A stretch of 64,000 nucleotides of DNA, taken from the NCBI GenBank assembly GCA_030323885.1, contig CM059197.1:34737884-34801883 (forward strand). The letters run 5' to 3'. The first letter of the stretch is position 1. Every line of letters begins with the position of its first letter. Source of the DNA: Branchipolynoe longqiensis. Lineage: Eukaryota; Annelida; Polychaeta; Phyllodocida; Polynoidae. A program made the translations under genes and the position numbers. The notes below the pieces were generated by a model. That model searched no databases and was not told the origin of the DNA. It worked only from the letters and a program-made list of their open reading frames with translations. Positions 33,161 to 44,604 of the stretch are shown here, in pieces.

Positions 33161-33790
33161 TATACATATTATATTGATATATATATATATATATATCGAT
33201 ATATATACCTACTACTAGAACGTTCTCTCCGCTTCCATGTATTGATATATATTCAAATATATATATATCTATATATATATATATCAATATGTATGTACAT
33301 GGCAATGCAGATACATATATATTGATATATATATATATCGATATATATATATGTGCTCTATAATCAAATATGGGAATATAAACAAGGACACTATCTATCT
33401 TCAGTTCCCTCTGTAATAGTATATTCATTGTATCATATCTAACTGACTCTGTGTAGTACAGCATTGGCCACACGGGTGCCACCTGTGAGGGGCTCTAGGC
33501 ACTGTATATCAGCTGCATCTGGCCGTTATTGCCTATAGGCCCGTCGGGACGGTCACATTTTAACTTTAGGTGGGAATTTAATATATCTCAGCCAGAGAAT
33601 ATATATCTTCTTCTCAACCACGTCAGTCTTACCATTGTTCTGTTTATCTGGGGCCAACTGTTTATATTGATATATATTGATATATATCAATATATATATT
33701 GATATATACTAGTATATATCGATATACAGTATTTACATACATATCGATGTATATATTGATATATACCGATATATATATTGGCATACATCA
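33160..33790. repeat. AT palindromic array (TATATCGATATA)
   Basis: Two blocks (33170-33360 and 33665-33790) are made of ATATATCGATATAT, ATTGATATATAT and the like. They could form cruciforms. The intervening 33480-33640 segment is not AT-rich and I do not recognise it. Confidence 0.75.
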
Positions 33791-34139
33791 AAATATAGAA
33801 GCAGATAGAACTTTCTGATAGTATTTGCTTATTGAACGCTACAAATTCATAAAAAATCAACTTTCGCTTTATCTGTAGTGTAAACGAATGTGGGAACATT
33901 ACATATATATGCATATATCACACATATATATATCACACAATTTAGTTCCCAAACCTAGCATTTCCACGTCCTCTGTAACTTGTAGGCGGATTCCGGAACA
34001 TTATATGAAGTAAAAGAACTATGCGAGTATAAACAATCTATTATTAACCTCCTCCAATGATATTCCACAGTTGCATTAACATCCTCCATTACTACTTGAG
34101 CATGACCTAGATACGATGGTTCTCCACCTCACCAACTAC

Positions 34140-35205
34140 CAGGCTCAGGCACTGTACCAAATACGACAAGCTCGCTTTGTGCCATGCCAGACGCAGCGAA
34201 AAGTGTTTATGATGAACATTTTGCCACAGATAGCAATCTTCTCCACCCGCTCACTGTCTGGCCTCTTAGTCAAACTGTAGTCATTATTTATATCTACATA
34301 TATATAAACAAGGGACGAGACGCGGTGGCCGAATCGGTTAGAATGCCGGCTTCCCATGTGGAACTTTAGGAGTTTGAATCCCGGTCGAGTCAAACCAATG
34401 ATTTACCAAATTTATATGTGTCGCTACCTAGCCTGGCACTCGGCATTACTAGGATAGGATTTGGACTCATTAGCTCAGTATCAGGAAAATGTCTGAAATC
34501 AGTACCAGCAGTCTCCCAGTGGGCAGCACTATAAAATCACCATGAGTGTGCACTGTCAAAAGTCAGTGCCTGTCCTGATATGACCTTAGATGTTGACAGG
34601 ACATAAAACTACCTCACTAACTATTTCAGGTCAGGTGCTGTGTCAAATAATACAAGTTCGCTTTGTGCCATGCCAGACGCTGCGAAAAGTGTTATTTCAT
34701 GTGAGGAAGCAGCTGGGGAGACGATGAACCTCTTGCCACAGATTGCAATCTTCTCCACCCACTCACTGTCTGGCCTCTTATTCAAACTGTAGTCACTATT
34801 TATATCTACATATATCAGCGTGGGACCAGACGCGGTGGCCGAATTAGTTAGAGTGCAGACTTCCCATGTGGAACTTTAGGAGTTTGAATCCCAGCAGAGT
34901 CAAACCATTGATTTACCAAATTGATACTTGTTGCTACCTAGCCTGGTGGTCGGTATTACTAGGATAGGGCAATGACTGTTTTGCTCAGTATCAGGACAAT
35001 GTGACTGTGTGGGAAATTTGTTGGTGTTAGCAGCCTGGTATCCCTGTGGGGCAGCACTAAAATATCACCATGAGTGTGCACTGTCACAAGTCGGTGTCTG
35101 TCCTGATGTGTTCTTAGATGTTCAAAGGATGTAAAGTAAAATTGTTTTAAATAAGTTGTTGCCTTTCCTGATATGACCTTAGAGAATGTGTTGCAAGGAC
35201 GTAAA
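34140..35205 (+). repeat. Segmental tandem duplication of unique DNA plus SINE-A
   Basis: Two units of about 485-575 bp each contain about 170 bp of otherwise unique sequence and then a SINE-A. The unique part has TTCGCTTTGTGCCATGCCAG and CTCACTGTCTGGCCTCTTA. The SINE-A copies are at 34312-34618 and 34825-35205. The second unit has extra sequence after the first 60 bp. The shared junctions show that one SINE insertion preceded the duplication. Confidence 0.8.
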
Positions 35206-35433
35206 ACCCCAACAAACAAACGTCAACGTGGGTCTCGTCCCATTTCCGTGCGATGCGAATGAACAACTAAGTAAGTATCCCGGGTCCACCCGTCACCAAC
35301 TTCTAGGTTGGTTGTTGGAGTTTTACGTCCTGGCAACATCTAAGGTCATATCAGGCCTGCTACCGACTTGTGCCAGTGCGCACTCATGGTGACTTTATAA
35401 TGCTGCCCCACTTGGAAATCAGTCCACTGGCAC

Positions 35434-35840
35434 CTAGATAAAAGATTCACCCTGTAATCGCAGTACACAGGTGAACGACAATGTTGTGTAGATATGGGCG
35501 AAAATAGCTTTAGTATGGAACAGGAAGTAGAATGCCTGGCTCCAGTATCAAATGGGTACTTATATTGGCATAGATTTGGTGAAATAGGAGAGAATCCAAA
35601 AAGACAAGATGGTGCCAATAGAACACCGTCGATTTCATCTTTAAATTATATTAAACTATATGTTTTATTATATTTTTCAACTCAAAGGTAGCGGGTAAAT
35701 ATGAAAACATATATAAAGAATAACTGTTGCTTCTTAGATTGTTAATTTAGGCTCTCATTGCATTTCCCCGCTTTTTCGCCAGCTTTTATATAGCGTTGGT
35801 ATTCACCCGTACTGCAAGTACGGGGTGAATCCTTTATCTA
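35434..35840. mobile_element. MITE-H copy 2
   Basis: The ends are CTAGATAAAAGATTCACCCT and the complement of TAGATAAAGGATTCACCCC. It is flanked by ACTGGCAC (35426-35433) and ACTTTCAC (35841-35848), an 8-bp duplication with two changes. Removal restores SINE-A. The interior shares CCATCTTGTCTTTTT-like and TCCCCGC blocks with copy 1, in the opposite orientation. Confidence 0.8.
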
Positions 35841-35977
35841 ACTTTCACCATAACCCGACACCCTACTCAGTCACATTATCCTGATACTAACCATTCCTAG
35901 CCCTATCCTATTAATGCCGAGCGCCAGGCTAGGTAGTGACAGGTTTCAATTTTATAGTCATCGTTTGACTCGACCGG

Positions 35978-36497
35978 TGTAATGATTTCAACTTCCCCTC
36001 TTCCCAAGTTCCCTCCCGGGAATTTGAAAACGTTTTTAACTTCCCTCCGGGGAAATTAAAAACGTTTTCAGATTCCTGGGGGGGGGGACTTAAAAACAGT
36101 TATCAGATTCCTCCCCCTATTTTCAAATTCCCCCATCTGGGAATTTAAAATTGTTTAAAAAACTTTAAAAAATGTTTTAAATTTCAGACCTATAATATTT
36201 TTTTCTTAACCCTCTTGGAGACTTTTTGTGTCATTTGTGGTTAAATATGTTTTGTTGTACTAGTAATAATTTCCATTATGCTATTCTCTGTATATTATAA
36301 TATTTGTCATGAAAAATAATCGAAAATAACAAAAGAATTACAAAAATAAAGAAAATTCCCCAAAAGTGGGGGGGGGGGGGAATTAAAACAAGGGAGGGAA
36401 TTTGAAAAAGTTTTCATATTCCCCTGGGAGGAATGTGAAAACGTTTTCAAGTTCCCGTGGGGGAACTTGAATATGGGTGGAATTTGAAATCTTTACA
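35978..36497. mobile_element. Word-built foldback element, GGGAATTTGAAAACG type
   Basis: The ends are TGTAATGATTTCAA and the complement of TGTAAAGATTTCAA, flanked by CCGG at 35974-35977 and 36498-36501. Removal restores the SINE-A box B region exactly. The arms repeat TTCCC, GGGAATTTGAAAACG and AAAACGTTTT words on alternating strands, with runs of G. It has 4-bp duplications and so differs from the TWA group, though its build is the same. Confidence 0.75.
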
Positions 36498-36587
36498 CCG
36501 GGAACCCAACTCCCGACCTTCCGCCGCACACTAGGCCTGCCCTCTACCTGATTCGGCCACCGCACCTGGTATTCTGGTAACAAGTAA

Positions 36588-37332
36588 TACCCCTGTCACA
36601 CTACGACGTAATGAGCGAACGTGAGCCTAACGTGGTGATATTTCGTCATTACGTTGATGTACGTTGGATTACGTTATGATGACGTCATAATGACGTTAGA
36701 CTGACGTCGAGCTACGTCATATTACGTCGTGTTACGTCGAGTTACATCAAGGTTTTGGACATGTTCAAAAATTTCGACGTAGCATGAACGTAAGGGTTTA
36801 CGTTCGCCGTACGTTCTGTTCACGTTCAGCGAACGTCAATGACGTTAAACGGACGTTAGGCAAACGTTCCTCACTACGTTCCACTACGTTCCACTCGTTG
36901 ACCCACATTAAAGCCAGTGGACACGTCCATGCGGCGTAATGGGAAAGTCAGGAGAACGTCAGGAGAACGTCAGGAGAACGTCAGGAGAACGTCAGGAGAA
37001 CGTCATGAGAACGTCAGGAGAACGTCAGGAGAACGTCAGGAGAACGTCAGGAGAACGTGCATTCAACGTACGTTCAACGTCTCATGACGTAGCTAACGTC
37101 ACGTAACGTTCTTCTGGCGATGGAATAACGTTCATAACGTTCCGTCAGCGTCATTACGTTGACCTCTCTCGTTGAATGACGGTATCACTACGCTTTACCG
37201 ACGTTACTCTCTCGTCCACTACGCTGCATCCACGTTCAACTTCTGCCCAAATTTGCATACTACGCCGAGAAGTTCAACGTTCTTCACGTTCTCCCTACGT
37301 TGACGTCGTTACGTCGTAGTGTGACAGCCCCA
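36588..37332. mobile_element. Word-built foldback MITE, ACGT type, copy 2
   Basis: It lies between TAA at 36585-36587 and 37333-37335. The ends are TACCCCTGTCACACTACGAC and GTCGTAGTGTGACAGCCCCA. It aligns with copy 1 along its length. Ten tandem 11-bp units (GTCAGGAGAAC) are present at about 36950-37055, against four in copy 1 and two in copy 3, which explains the greater length. Confidence 0.9.
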
Positions 37333-37334
37333 TA

Positions 37335-38435
37335 ATAAGTCGCGACGAATAAGACTGAGTGTGCGACTTCCTGACATCACTTCACGTCACATAGTTTTTT
37401 TATAAAAGAAAAATGTATCAACGTCCATATATCATTGCGGAGCAAACCAGTATGTGGCGTTAACAGGCCATGTGGTGAGCGGCAGTCAAGATCTACTTCT
37501 ACTAGGACTTCTGGCAACTGTTCTAGGAAACAGCGCCTAGAAATAGATACACAAGTGGCAGTTGTGTCTGCGCAGTTCTTCATTATTTATATTTTTTATG
37601 ATTTAAGCTGGGTTTTTGTAATTATCAGTATTGTCATTATCATTATTGTGTAATATAATTTATTATGTAAATATATATTGGTGGTGCTCCTTTATTCCAT
37701 ATTTATTATTGTGCGATTGCTATTATTTATTTATTATTCATTATTTATTATCGACCAATCATGTACTTCTGTTTTTTTGCTGCGCAGCTGGGTGCCTGGC
37801 GCCACCTGGCTCACTTCCGGTGTTCTGGCATTGTGTCATGCGCACAACAATTTCAAATGCTAATGCATGTCTTCGTTCTCCTCTTTGTGCATAGACAGAA
37901 TTTATACCGGTATCATTACTATTGTCATGGGGGTGATGAACATAGGAAATATTGCGCCTAGAGCAGGACTCGAACCCACATCTCTTCGCATTCCGTCATC
38001 CTGTTATCACTATCAGTATTTGCTTTATTATTGCATTTGTTGATTATCCTGGTAATTACCAATGCCCGGTTAGCTGCCGACAAGTATTTATGTCAACATC
38101 ATTGATTTGGCTCTGTCAAAGTTGGAACTGGGATTCGAATCGCAGGACCTGCCATGATAATGTGACTGTGTGGGATATCGGGGCATGGTGCCGGTGGCCT
38201 GATCTCCCAGTGGGGCACATAGTGTCACTTTGTACCGCTAATCCGAATAGGCTTCCAACCCCCAAGTGTATTTCGCTTTCGGCTCTGAGCTTTGTAATGA
38301 GAAAATGATATGGCATGCAAAAGTTACAATGTTTGTTAGTAAGAACATATTGTATGTATTTCTTTTGTATTTTTTTTTGTTGGTAAAGTATTTATTCATG
38401 TATGCATTAGTAAATCATCTGCGTGATTTTAGATA
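37335..38435. other. Stretch with SINE fragments and no gene
   Basis: A SINE-C head fragment (minus) lies at 37918-37998. SINE-A fragments lie at 38070-38125 (minus) and 38125-38217 (plus). AT-rich sequence fills 37560-37760. TGGCGCCACCT at 37797-37807 is the reverse of the recurring AGGTGGCGCCA. The ORF at 37952-38308 is a product of these fragments. Confidence 0.5.
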
Positions 38436-38436
38436 T

Positions 38437-39110
38437 TGGTTGTTGGAGTTTTACGTCCTGGCAACATCTAAGGTCATATCAGGACCGGGACTGACTTGTG
38501 ACAGCGCGCACTCATGGTGACTTTATGGTGCTGCCCTACTGGGAAATCACGCCTCCCGCACCATGACCTGATATCCCACTCAGTCACATTATCCTGACAC
38601 TGAGTTCACCAGTCCTTTCCCTATCGTATTAAAGTTGCATAGTCCGATGGTTTTGAGTTTCGGACATTTCTCTGAGATAAGTATATTAAATTGATCATTA
38701 TAATCTACCTTACTTTAGTATGAAGTAACTTTTAATTGAAATGGCTACCTTTTGAGATATTTGAAATTCAAACATGAGAAAATAATGTTGGCAAGCACGC
38801 CAAAACTCTGATACCATAGGGTTCTGCAGTAATAGGTTTTATTAAATTGACTCAGTGTTCCCTTCTATGTGGCAACAAATACTTAATAAGTGCATAAGTA
38901 TCTAAGTTAGATATGTAGAATAAAATCTAGATAATTGTTTTGATTTTGAAAATTTGATGCTTCATCGGACTAAGCTTTAATGCTGAGCATCAGGCTAGGC
39001 AGCGGCAAGTATCAATTTTTAACGTCATTGGTTTGACTCGACTGGGAATTAAATTCCCGACCTTCCGCACGCGAGGCATGCGCTCTACCAATTATGCGAC
39101 TGCGCCCGGA
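38437..39110 (-). mobile_element. SINE-A copy split by MITE-P
   Basis: The tail and body lie at 38437-38632 and the rest of the body plus head at 38977-39110. Head on the minus strand: CGGGCGCAGTCGCATAATTG. Removing the MITE and one TTAA gives CTATCGTATTAATGCTGAGC, the expected family sequence. Confidence 0.9.
38633..38976 (+). mobile_element. MITE-P copy with a rebuilt empty site
   Basis: The 344-bp element is flanked by TTAA at 38629-38632 and 38977-38980, inside SINE-A. Because the host sequence is known from other SINE-A copies, the TTAA duplication and element limits are firm. The right end has lost a few bases (TCGGACTAAGCT). Confidence 0.92.
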
Positions 39111-39324
39111 CTGCTTTCGGTGCCATACGTCAATCATGTTCTTAAATGGCACTCGTGCCGTTTGACTGGTACCACTTTCATTTTAGGCCAGTTCTAACTG
39201 AACCAATCTGATACTCCACAGTCTTTCGATATAGAGTTGGAGCAATGCACTATATAGACACATAGATTCAGCTTTACATTTTACCTGTAGATGAAAACAA
39301 AATGGCGGACAAAATAAAGAGTTA

Positions 39325-40278
39325 AGCTAAGATTCCTTATACGTGGTAGGCGGCATGCGAACGCGAATGTGAATGCGGCAAAAAATCGAAAAGCATGTAA
39401 CTGAATAGTGGTGCTTCCATACATGCGAATGCAAATGCAAATGCAAATGCGAATGCAGCAACTGAATCAGTCCATGGACTGATCGGTGTGGCATGCGAAT
39501 GCGAATACTGGTGCGTTTGCCATAAAAAACAGTTGTGAGAAAACTGTCACTATAGCCATGGTCACACACAGGCCTTGGCTAGAGCACATGTTTGGACCGT
39601 CCTAGTTTTCCCATCTCTTCTTTAGGTATGTTGTTTGTATGTATATACATGTGGATGTATGTGTAGTGTGTGGATGTATCTGTCGATGTATGTGTGGATG
39701 TATGTATGTGTGGATGTATGTATGTGTGGATACCCATCCTGACTTGACCTTAGATGTTGCTAGGATGTACAACAACAACAAACAAACATCGATCTGAGCT
39801 GGTTTAACGCAGATGTTTGGATCGTCCTACATGTTTGTACATTCCCATTTCTTCATATATCATATAGAGACTGCTTCCTAACAGGTAGTTGCTTTTGATA
39901 GTGGTTGGAGCACATGTTTGGACCATCCTACTCTTCCCATCTCTTCATTAGGTATGTTGTTTGTATGTATGTACATGTATGTGGATGTATGTGTGGCATG
40001 TGGATGTATGTGTGGATGTATGTATGTGTGGATACCCATCCTGATATGACCTTAGATGTTGCTAGGATGTACAACAACAACAAAGACACATCAATCTGAG
40101 CCGGTTTAATGTGCGTGTCTGAACGAGACACACTTTGAAAATTCTGTATGTGTGAACGCGCCACTAATTAAAGATCAAACCAAATTGCCGCATGCTGCCT
40201 GGGTGGAATCAACCCATTCGCATGCCGCATTCGCATTTGCATTTGCATGCCGCATACCGCATGTAAGGAATCCTAGCT
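39325..40278. mobile_element. Word-built foldback element, GAATGC type
   Basis: TTA at 39322-39324 and 40279-40281 flanks inverted ends, AGCTAAGATTCCTTA on the left and the complement of AGCTAGGATTCCTTA on the right. The arms are made of GCATGCGAATGC, AAATGC and CGAATGC words. The middle has a duplicated 180-bp segment with GGATGTATGTATGTGTGG and two SINE-A tail fragments (39725-39785 and 40030-40085). The ends differ from the CCCTGTCACAC group, but duplication and build are the same. Confidence 0.8.
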
Positions 40279-40399
40279 TTAGCATAAAAATGTTGCATCT
40301 TTACTTTACTTTTGTTGTTCTGTCTTGTTCAAGTGGTTGTATTACTCTGAATAACATGTTGTCAGTCCTGCACTCATCTTCCAACTCACTGTAAGGTGC

Positions 40400-41975
40400 A
40401 TTACTAATGATGACGCATACCTCTGTAATTCACAATGTTTACTGTAATGCACACTACCGACTGTAATCCACCCTCCCAACTGTAATTCCTACTGCCCACT
40501 AGTATAAGGCAGACGACTTAGTGTAATGCCTACTGCCCACATACCACAGACTGTTATGCACACTACCCACTGTAAGGCAGACCACAGCCTGTAATGCACA
40601 CTAACCACTGTGATGCACATTACCCACTGTAACCCAGACCTCCCACTGAAATGCACATTCCCCACTGTAAGGGAGACCACCCACTGTAAGGCAGACCACG
40701 CACTGTAAGGCAGACCACAGCCTGTAATGCACACGAACCACTGTGACACACATTACCCACTGTAACCCAGAACTCCCATTGACATGCACATTACCCACTG
40801 TAAGGGAGACGACCCACTGTAAGGGAGACCACGCATTGTAAGGCAGACCACAGCCTGTAATGCGCACTAACCACTGTGACACACATTACCCACTGTAACC
40901 CAGACCTCCCACTGAAATGCACATTACCCACTGTAAGGGAGACGACCCACTGTAAGGGAGACTACGCACTGTAAGGCAGACCATCCACTGTAAGGCACAT
41001 TACCCACTGTAAGTTAGCCCACCCACTGTAATTCACACTACCCACTGCAATGCATCATACCCAGTGTAATGCATCATACCCACTGTAATGCATCATACCC
41101 ACTGTAATGCATCATACCCACTGCAAGGCAGACCCCCAATGTAATGCACACTTCCCACTGTAATGCGCCCTACCCAGTGTAATGCACCCTCCCCAATGTA
41201 ATACACCCGACCCAATGTAATGCACCCTCCCCACTGTAATTCACATTACCCACTGTACGGCAAACCACCAACTGTAAGGCACACTGCCCACTGTAATACA
41301 CCTTACCCACTGTAACACACACCACTGCAATGCACCCTACCCAATGTAAGACATACTGCCCACTGTAAAATACCCTACCCAATGTAATGCATCCTACCCA
41401 CTGTAATGCATCCTACCCACTGTAATGCACCCTAATCACTGTAACGCACCCGAACCACTGTAACACAAACGACCCACTGTAATGCACCCTAACCACTGTC
41501 ATGCACCCTAACCACTGTAACACACACTACCCACTGTAATGTACCCTACCCACTGTAATGCACCCTAATCACTGTAACGCACCCGAACCACTGTAACACA
41601 AACGACCCACTGTAATGCACCCTAACCACTGTCATGCACCCTAACCACTGTAACACACACTACCAACTGTAATGTACCTTACCCACTGTAATGCACCCTA
41701 ATCACTGTAACGCACCCTAACCACTGTAAAACAAACGACCCACTGTAATGCACCCTAACCACTGTCATGCACCCTACCCACTGTAACACACACTACCCAC
41801 TGTAATGTACCTTACCCACTGTAATGCACCCTAATCACTGTAACGCACCCTAACCACTGTAACGCACCTTAACCACTGTAAAACAAACGACCCACTGTAA
41901 TGCACCCTAACCACTGTCATGCACCCTAACCACTGTAACACACACTACCCACTGTAATGTACCTTACCCACTGTA
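40400..41975. repeat. 19-bp satellite with 133-bp higher-order units
   Basis: About 80 units of CCACTGTAATGCACNCTAC-type sequence run for 1.55 kb. CCTAATCACTGTAACGCAC recurs at 41431, 41564, 41697 and 41830, exactly 133 bp apart (seven 19-bp units). AGCCTGTAATGC recurs at 40585, 40719 and 40852, about the same period. Both ends therefore show the same higher-order length with different unit variants. No coding. Confidence 0.92.
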
Positions 41976-43639
41976 ATGCACACACCTGTAAGCGGCTGCC
42001 CGTCCGGCCGGCTGAGCTGCTCCTGCTCCTCGAGCTGCTCCCGTTGCGGACTAACTGCGCTCACTGAGGCTTCAGAGCTGAGCTACTTAACCAGCACTCT
42101 AGTCTCCTCCTCCCCTACTCAGCTGGCTCTTCTTCCGCTCCTCTTCTGCTGCATCGTCGCTGACGGCGTCTATCCACTTGTGCAGATCACACGCGCGCCG
42201 TGCGTTCAGCGTGCACAGTGTCTTTTTTATCGCCTCTGTAATTAATAACTGGAAATGCAGATAAAGAAGCACAGTCCATCCACTACTGTCACAAACTCCC
42301 ACTCCTTTCCGCCTTCTCGGGGGATACCACCTGATTTAAATGTAATTGTTCAATAGTGTCCGAGTGGAACTGTGTCCATTTCAGAGTCACTCAGGCTTGT
42401 CGGGAGCGAGTAGTCAGTCATTAATGTCGCTGTGTGTGGGATGGGGCGGGGAGGCGGGTGGGAATGGGGGTCCTTGAGAAATCCGCCGTCCAGTGAAAGA
42501 AAGAAAACAAAGTCAGTTTTAGCAATGGGGGTTGATTTGAAAGGGCCGACAGCCGTAACCAGGGAAACCTCACGAGAGTCGTTGAGTGTAGCGCGAGCCA
42601 AGCTCTCGCGTGTAGCACGGTTGTAGTCTCAGGCAGGGTTGTAGTCTCGGGCAGGGTGTCGCGTAATCACTCAACCGTAACCGAACTGGATAGACGCCAC
42701 TCGTGTGGGGATGTTGATGCGTGTTTGATTCAAGTTGCCATGTGGGCTGGAGCGTCTCAGCATGAAGCGTCGCTAATGGCAGGGGTTCGCTGAGCTTGCA
42801 GCTGCGCCCGTGAGCTGTTCTGAGCTGCTCATTAAGTCTCGATAGATTCGCCTGAGCAGCTCGGGGTATTAATTAATGTTAATTACCCCTCCTTCTCGGG
42901 AGCGTGATGGATGATTAGTGTTGGTGAAGTGTTAGTCTTAAAGCTCAAGGATCTGAGGCTTACTCATTAACATAATGATCCGTTGACACCGTGACGTATA
43001 ATTGATCTATATATATATATACATACATATATATATAAATGCTCTGTTATGAATTATGGGAGTATAACTATAAACAAAGGACAGACCACCACCCGGTTAA
43101 TCCCTCACTGATCAATATGCATGTAGTCTCGGTGTGGTTCCTGATTTCGCCGCTGGCGCCCTCAGCGCGCGGCCAAACTCCAGCATATAGCGTCACTGTG
43201 GGTCACCGTGTATGTGCGTGTGTGTGTACTAGCAGTTGTGCGTATCACTACTAACTACTACTATAGTAGTCTAGAACAGAACTGAAGTGAAGGTTCATAA
43301 AAGCTGAGTTGATCATAATGGCAAAAGCTTCCTCCCTCTGTGGTTCCCAACAAGCGCCCATTGCCAGGTGTAGAGGATGGTCGTGTAGATATATGTGCGC
43401 ACGCGCAGGCGCAGGTAGACGACGAGTAAGCTCCGTGCGTGGTGACAGGGGAGTGTGTGTGTGTGGGGGGGGGGGGGGGGCTGGAGGCGTGGCGGGCGTG
43501 GCTGGTTCTCCGCTGAGCTGCTCGCTGGGTAGACTTACTTACTTCGTCCTGGTGGTGTAATTCTCTCTTCCTCGCTTCCTCGCTGTACTGTAACAGTCTG
43601 TCCTGCTCGGCCGGTAACTGCAGCTGGCAGCCCAGTGTG

Positions 43640-44110
43640 TCTGTTTTAGTGTGTATGTGAGTGTGCCTCTGAGTGAATGAGGTAAGTATGTGAGTGTCAC
43701 TGGCAGTGAGTGAGTTAGGTGAGTGAGCAAGGTGAGTGGGTGAGTGAGTTAGGGGAGTCAATAAAGTGAGTTGGTGAGTTAGGTGAGTGAGTACATCAGG
43801 TGAGTGTGTGTGAGTGAGTGAGTGAGTGAGTGAGTGAATGAGTGAGTGAGTGAGTGGGTTAGAAAGGTGAGTTAAGTGAGAGTAAATAAGGTGAGTGAGT
43901 GAGTGTGATTGTGAGTGAGTGTGACTGAGTGAGTAAGATCCGTGAGTGTGTGGTTACGTGTGTTTGAGTAAATCAAAGAGTGTGAGTGTGTTTGAGTAGG
44001 TGTTGTGTGGGTGTGAGTTAGTGAGTGAGTGAGTGAGTGAGTCGGGGAGTGAGTGAGGGAGTGATTGAGTGTGTATGGGATGGTGCGTGTAAGTATGTGA
44101 GTGTGGGTGG
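43640..44110. repeat. GTGAGTGA-rich degenerate array
   Basis: GTGAGTGA, GAGTGAGT and GTGTGAGT recur through about 470 bp. The two minus-strand ORFs of 166 and 158 residues draw much of their length from this array and are histidine, serine and threonine-rich. Confidence 0.75.
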
Positions 44111-44204
44111 TTGCTGGCTGCGTGTGTGTAGGTCTGTGGGTGTGTGGATGTGTAATCGCTCAGCGTAGCCGCAGTGCTTGGTGGGAAGGAGCCCACCACC
44201 GCCT

Positions 44205-44254
44205 GAGCAGCTCTGAGCAGCTTTGAACAGCTCTGAGCAAATCTGAGCAGCTCC
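44205..44254. repeat. Five GAGCAGCTC-type motifs at 10-bp spacing
   Basis: GAGCAGCTC, GAGCAGCTT, GAACAGCTC, GAGCAAATC and GAGCAGCTC begin at 44205, 44215, 44225, 44235 and 44245. The unit is a decamer, so the palindromic half-sites face the same side of the helix. AGCAGCTC contains a near E-box (CAGCTS). Confidence 0.7.
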
Positions 44255-44604
44255 TGTTCACTGTGCGCCTGCGCACTGGTTACTGCTGCGTGGGCCGCGG
44301 TCCAACGACTGACACCTCCCGGTGGTTGGAGGCGCGGGTCGACGCACGGGGGCGAGGAGGGTCGGCTTGCAGCGGTGGCGCCCCCTCTAGGCCGTCCTCT
44401 GGTCATACTCATAGCTTCCACTAAGGCCACCTGGTGTCATGCGTTGGAACTATCCGAACTTTAAGGATTGCATGTGTGTCGGCTGTTCAGCTATGATGAG
44501 TGCGTAGTCATTGGTGGTCGGCGCTTGCTCTGTGTGTGCAACCTTTGGAGTGGGGGTGGGGAGGGGGGTGAGGAGTTCATTCTAAATACATAAATATAGA
44601 TGAT

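Larger units (their letters stand above)
35305..36575 (-). mobile_element. SINE-A copy split by two MITEs
   Basis: SINE-A pieces lie at 35305-35433, 35841-35977 and 36498-36575. They fit together in order from the tail (TTGGTTGTTGGAGTTTTACG on the plus strand) to the head (CGGCCACCGCACCTGG). Both insertions can be removed to give the family sequence. Confidence 0.9.
41976..44600. other. GC-rich, CpG-rich stretch, possible host regulatory DNA
   Basis: This is the longest stretch largely free of recognised mobile elements. It is CpG-dense at 41990-42220, 42640-42860, 43140-43620 and 44160-44400. It has repeated GAGCTGCTC or GAGCAGCTC motifs at 42014, 42032, 42822, 42854 and 43515, and a phased cluster at 44205. 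It also holds a TA microsatellite at 43005-43035 and a G-run at 43470. Open frames are short or repeat-derived. A promoter or first-exon region is possible but unproven. Confidence 0.35.

Noticed and set aside
40400..41975. Regular short repeats that might suggest a CRISPR array
   Set aside because: Units are contiguous 19-bp variants without unique spacers, in animal-type DNA, with no cas genes.
43261..44430. Two minus-strand frames of 166 and 158 residues in GC-rich DNA
   Set aside because: A large share of each comes from the GTGAGTGA array. No domain, and no splice or promoter evidence that I can support.
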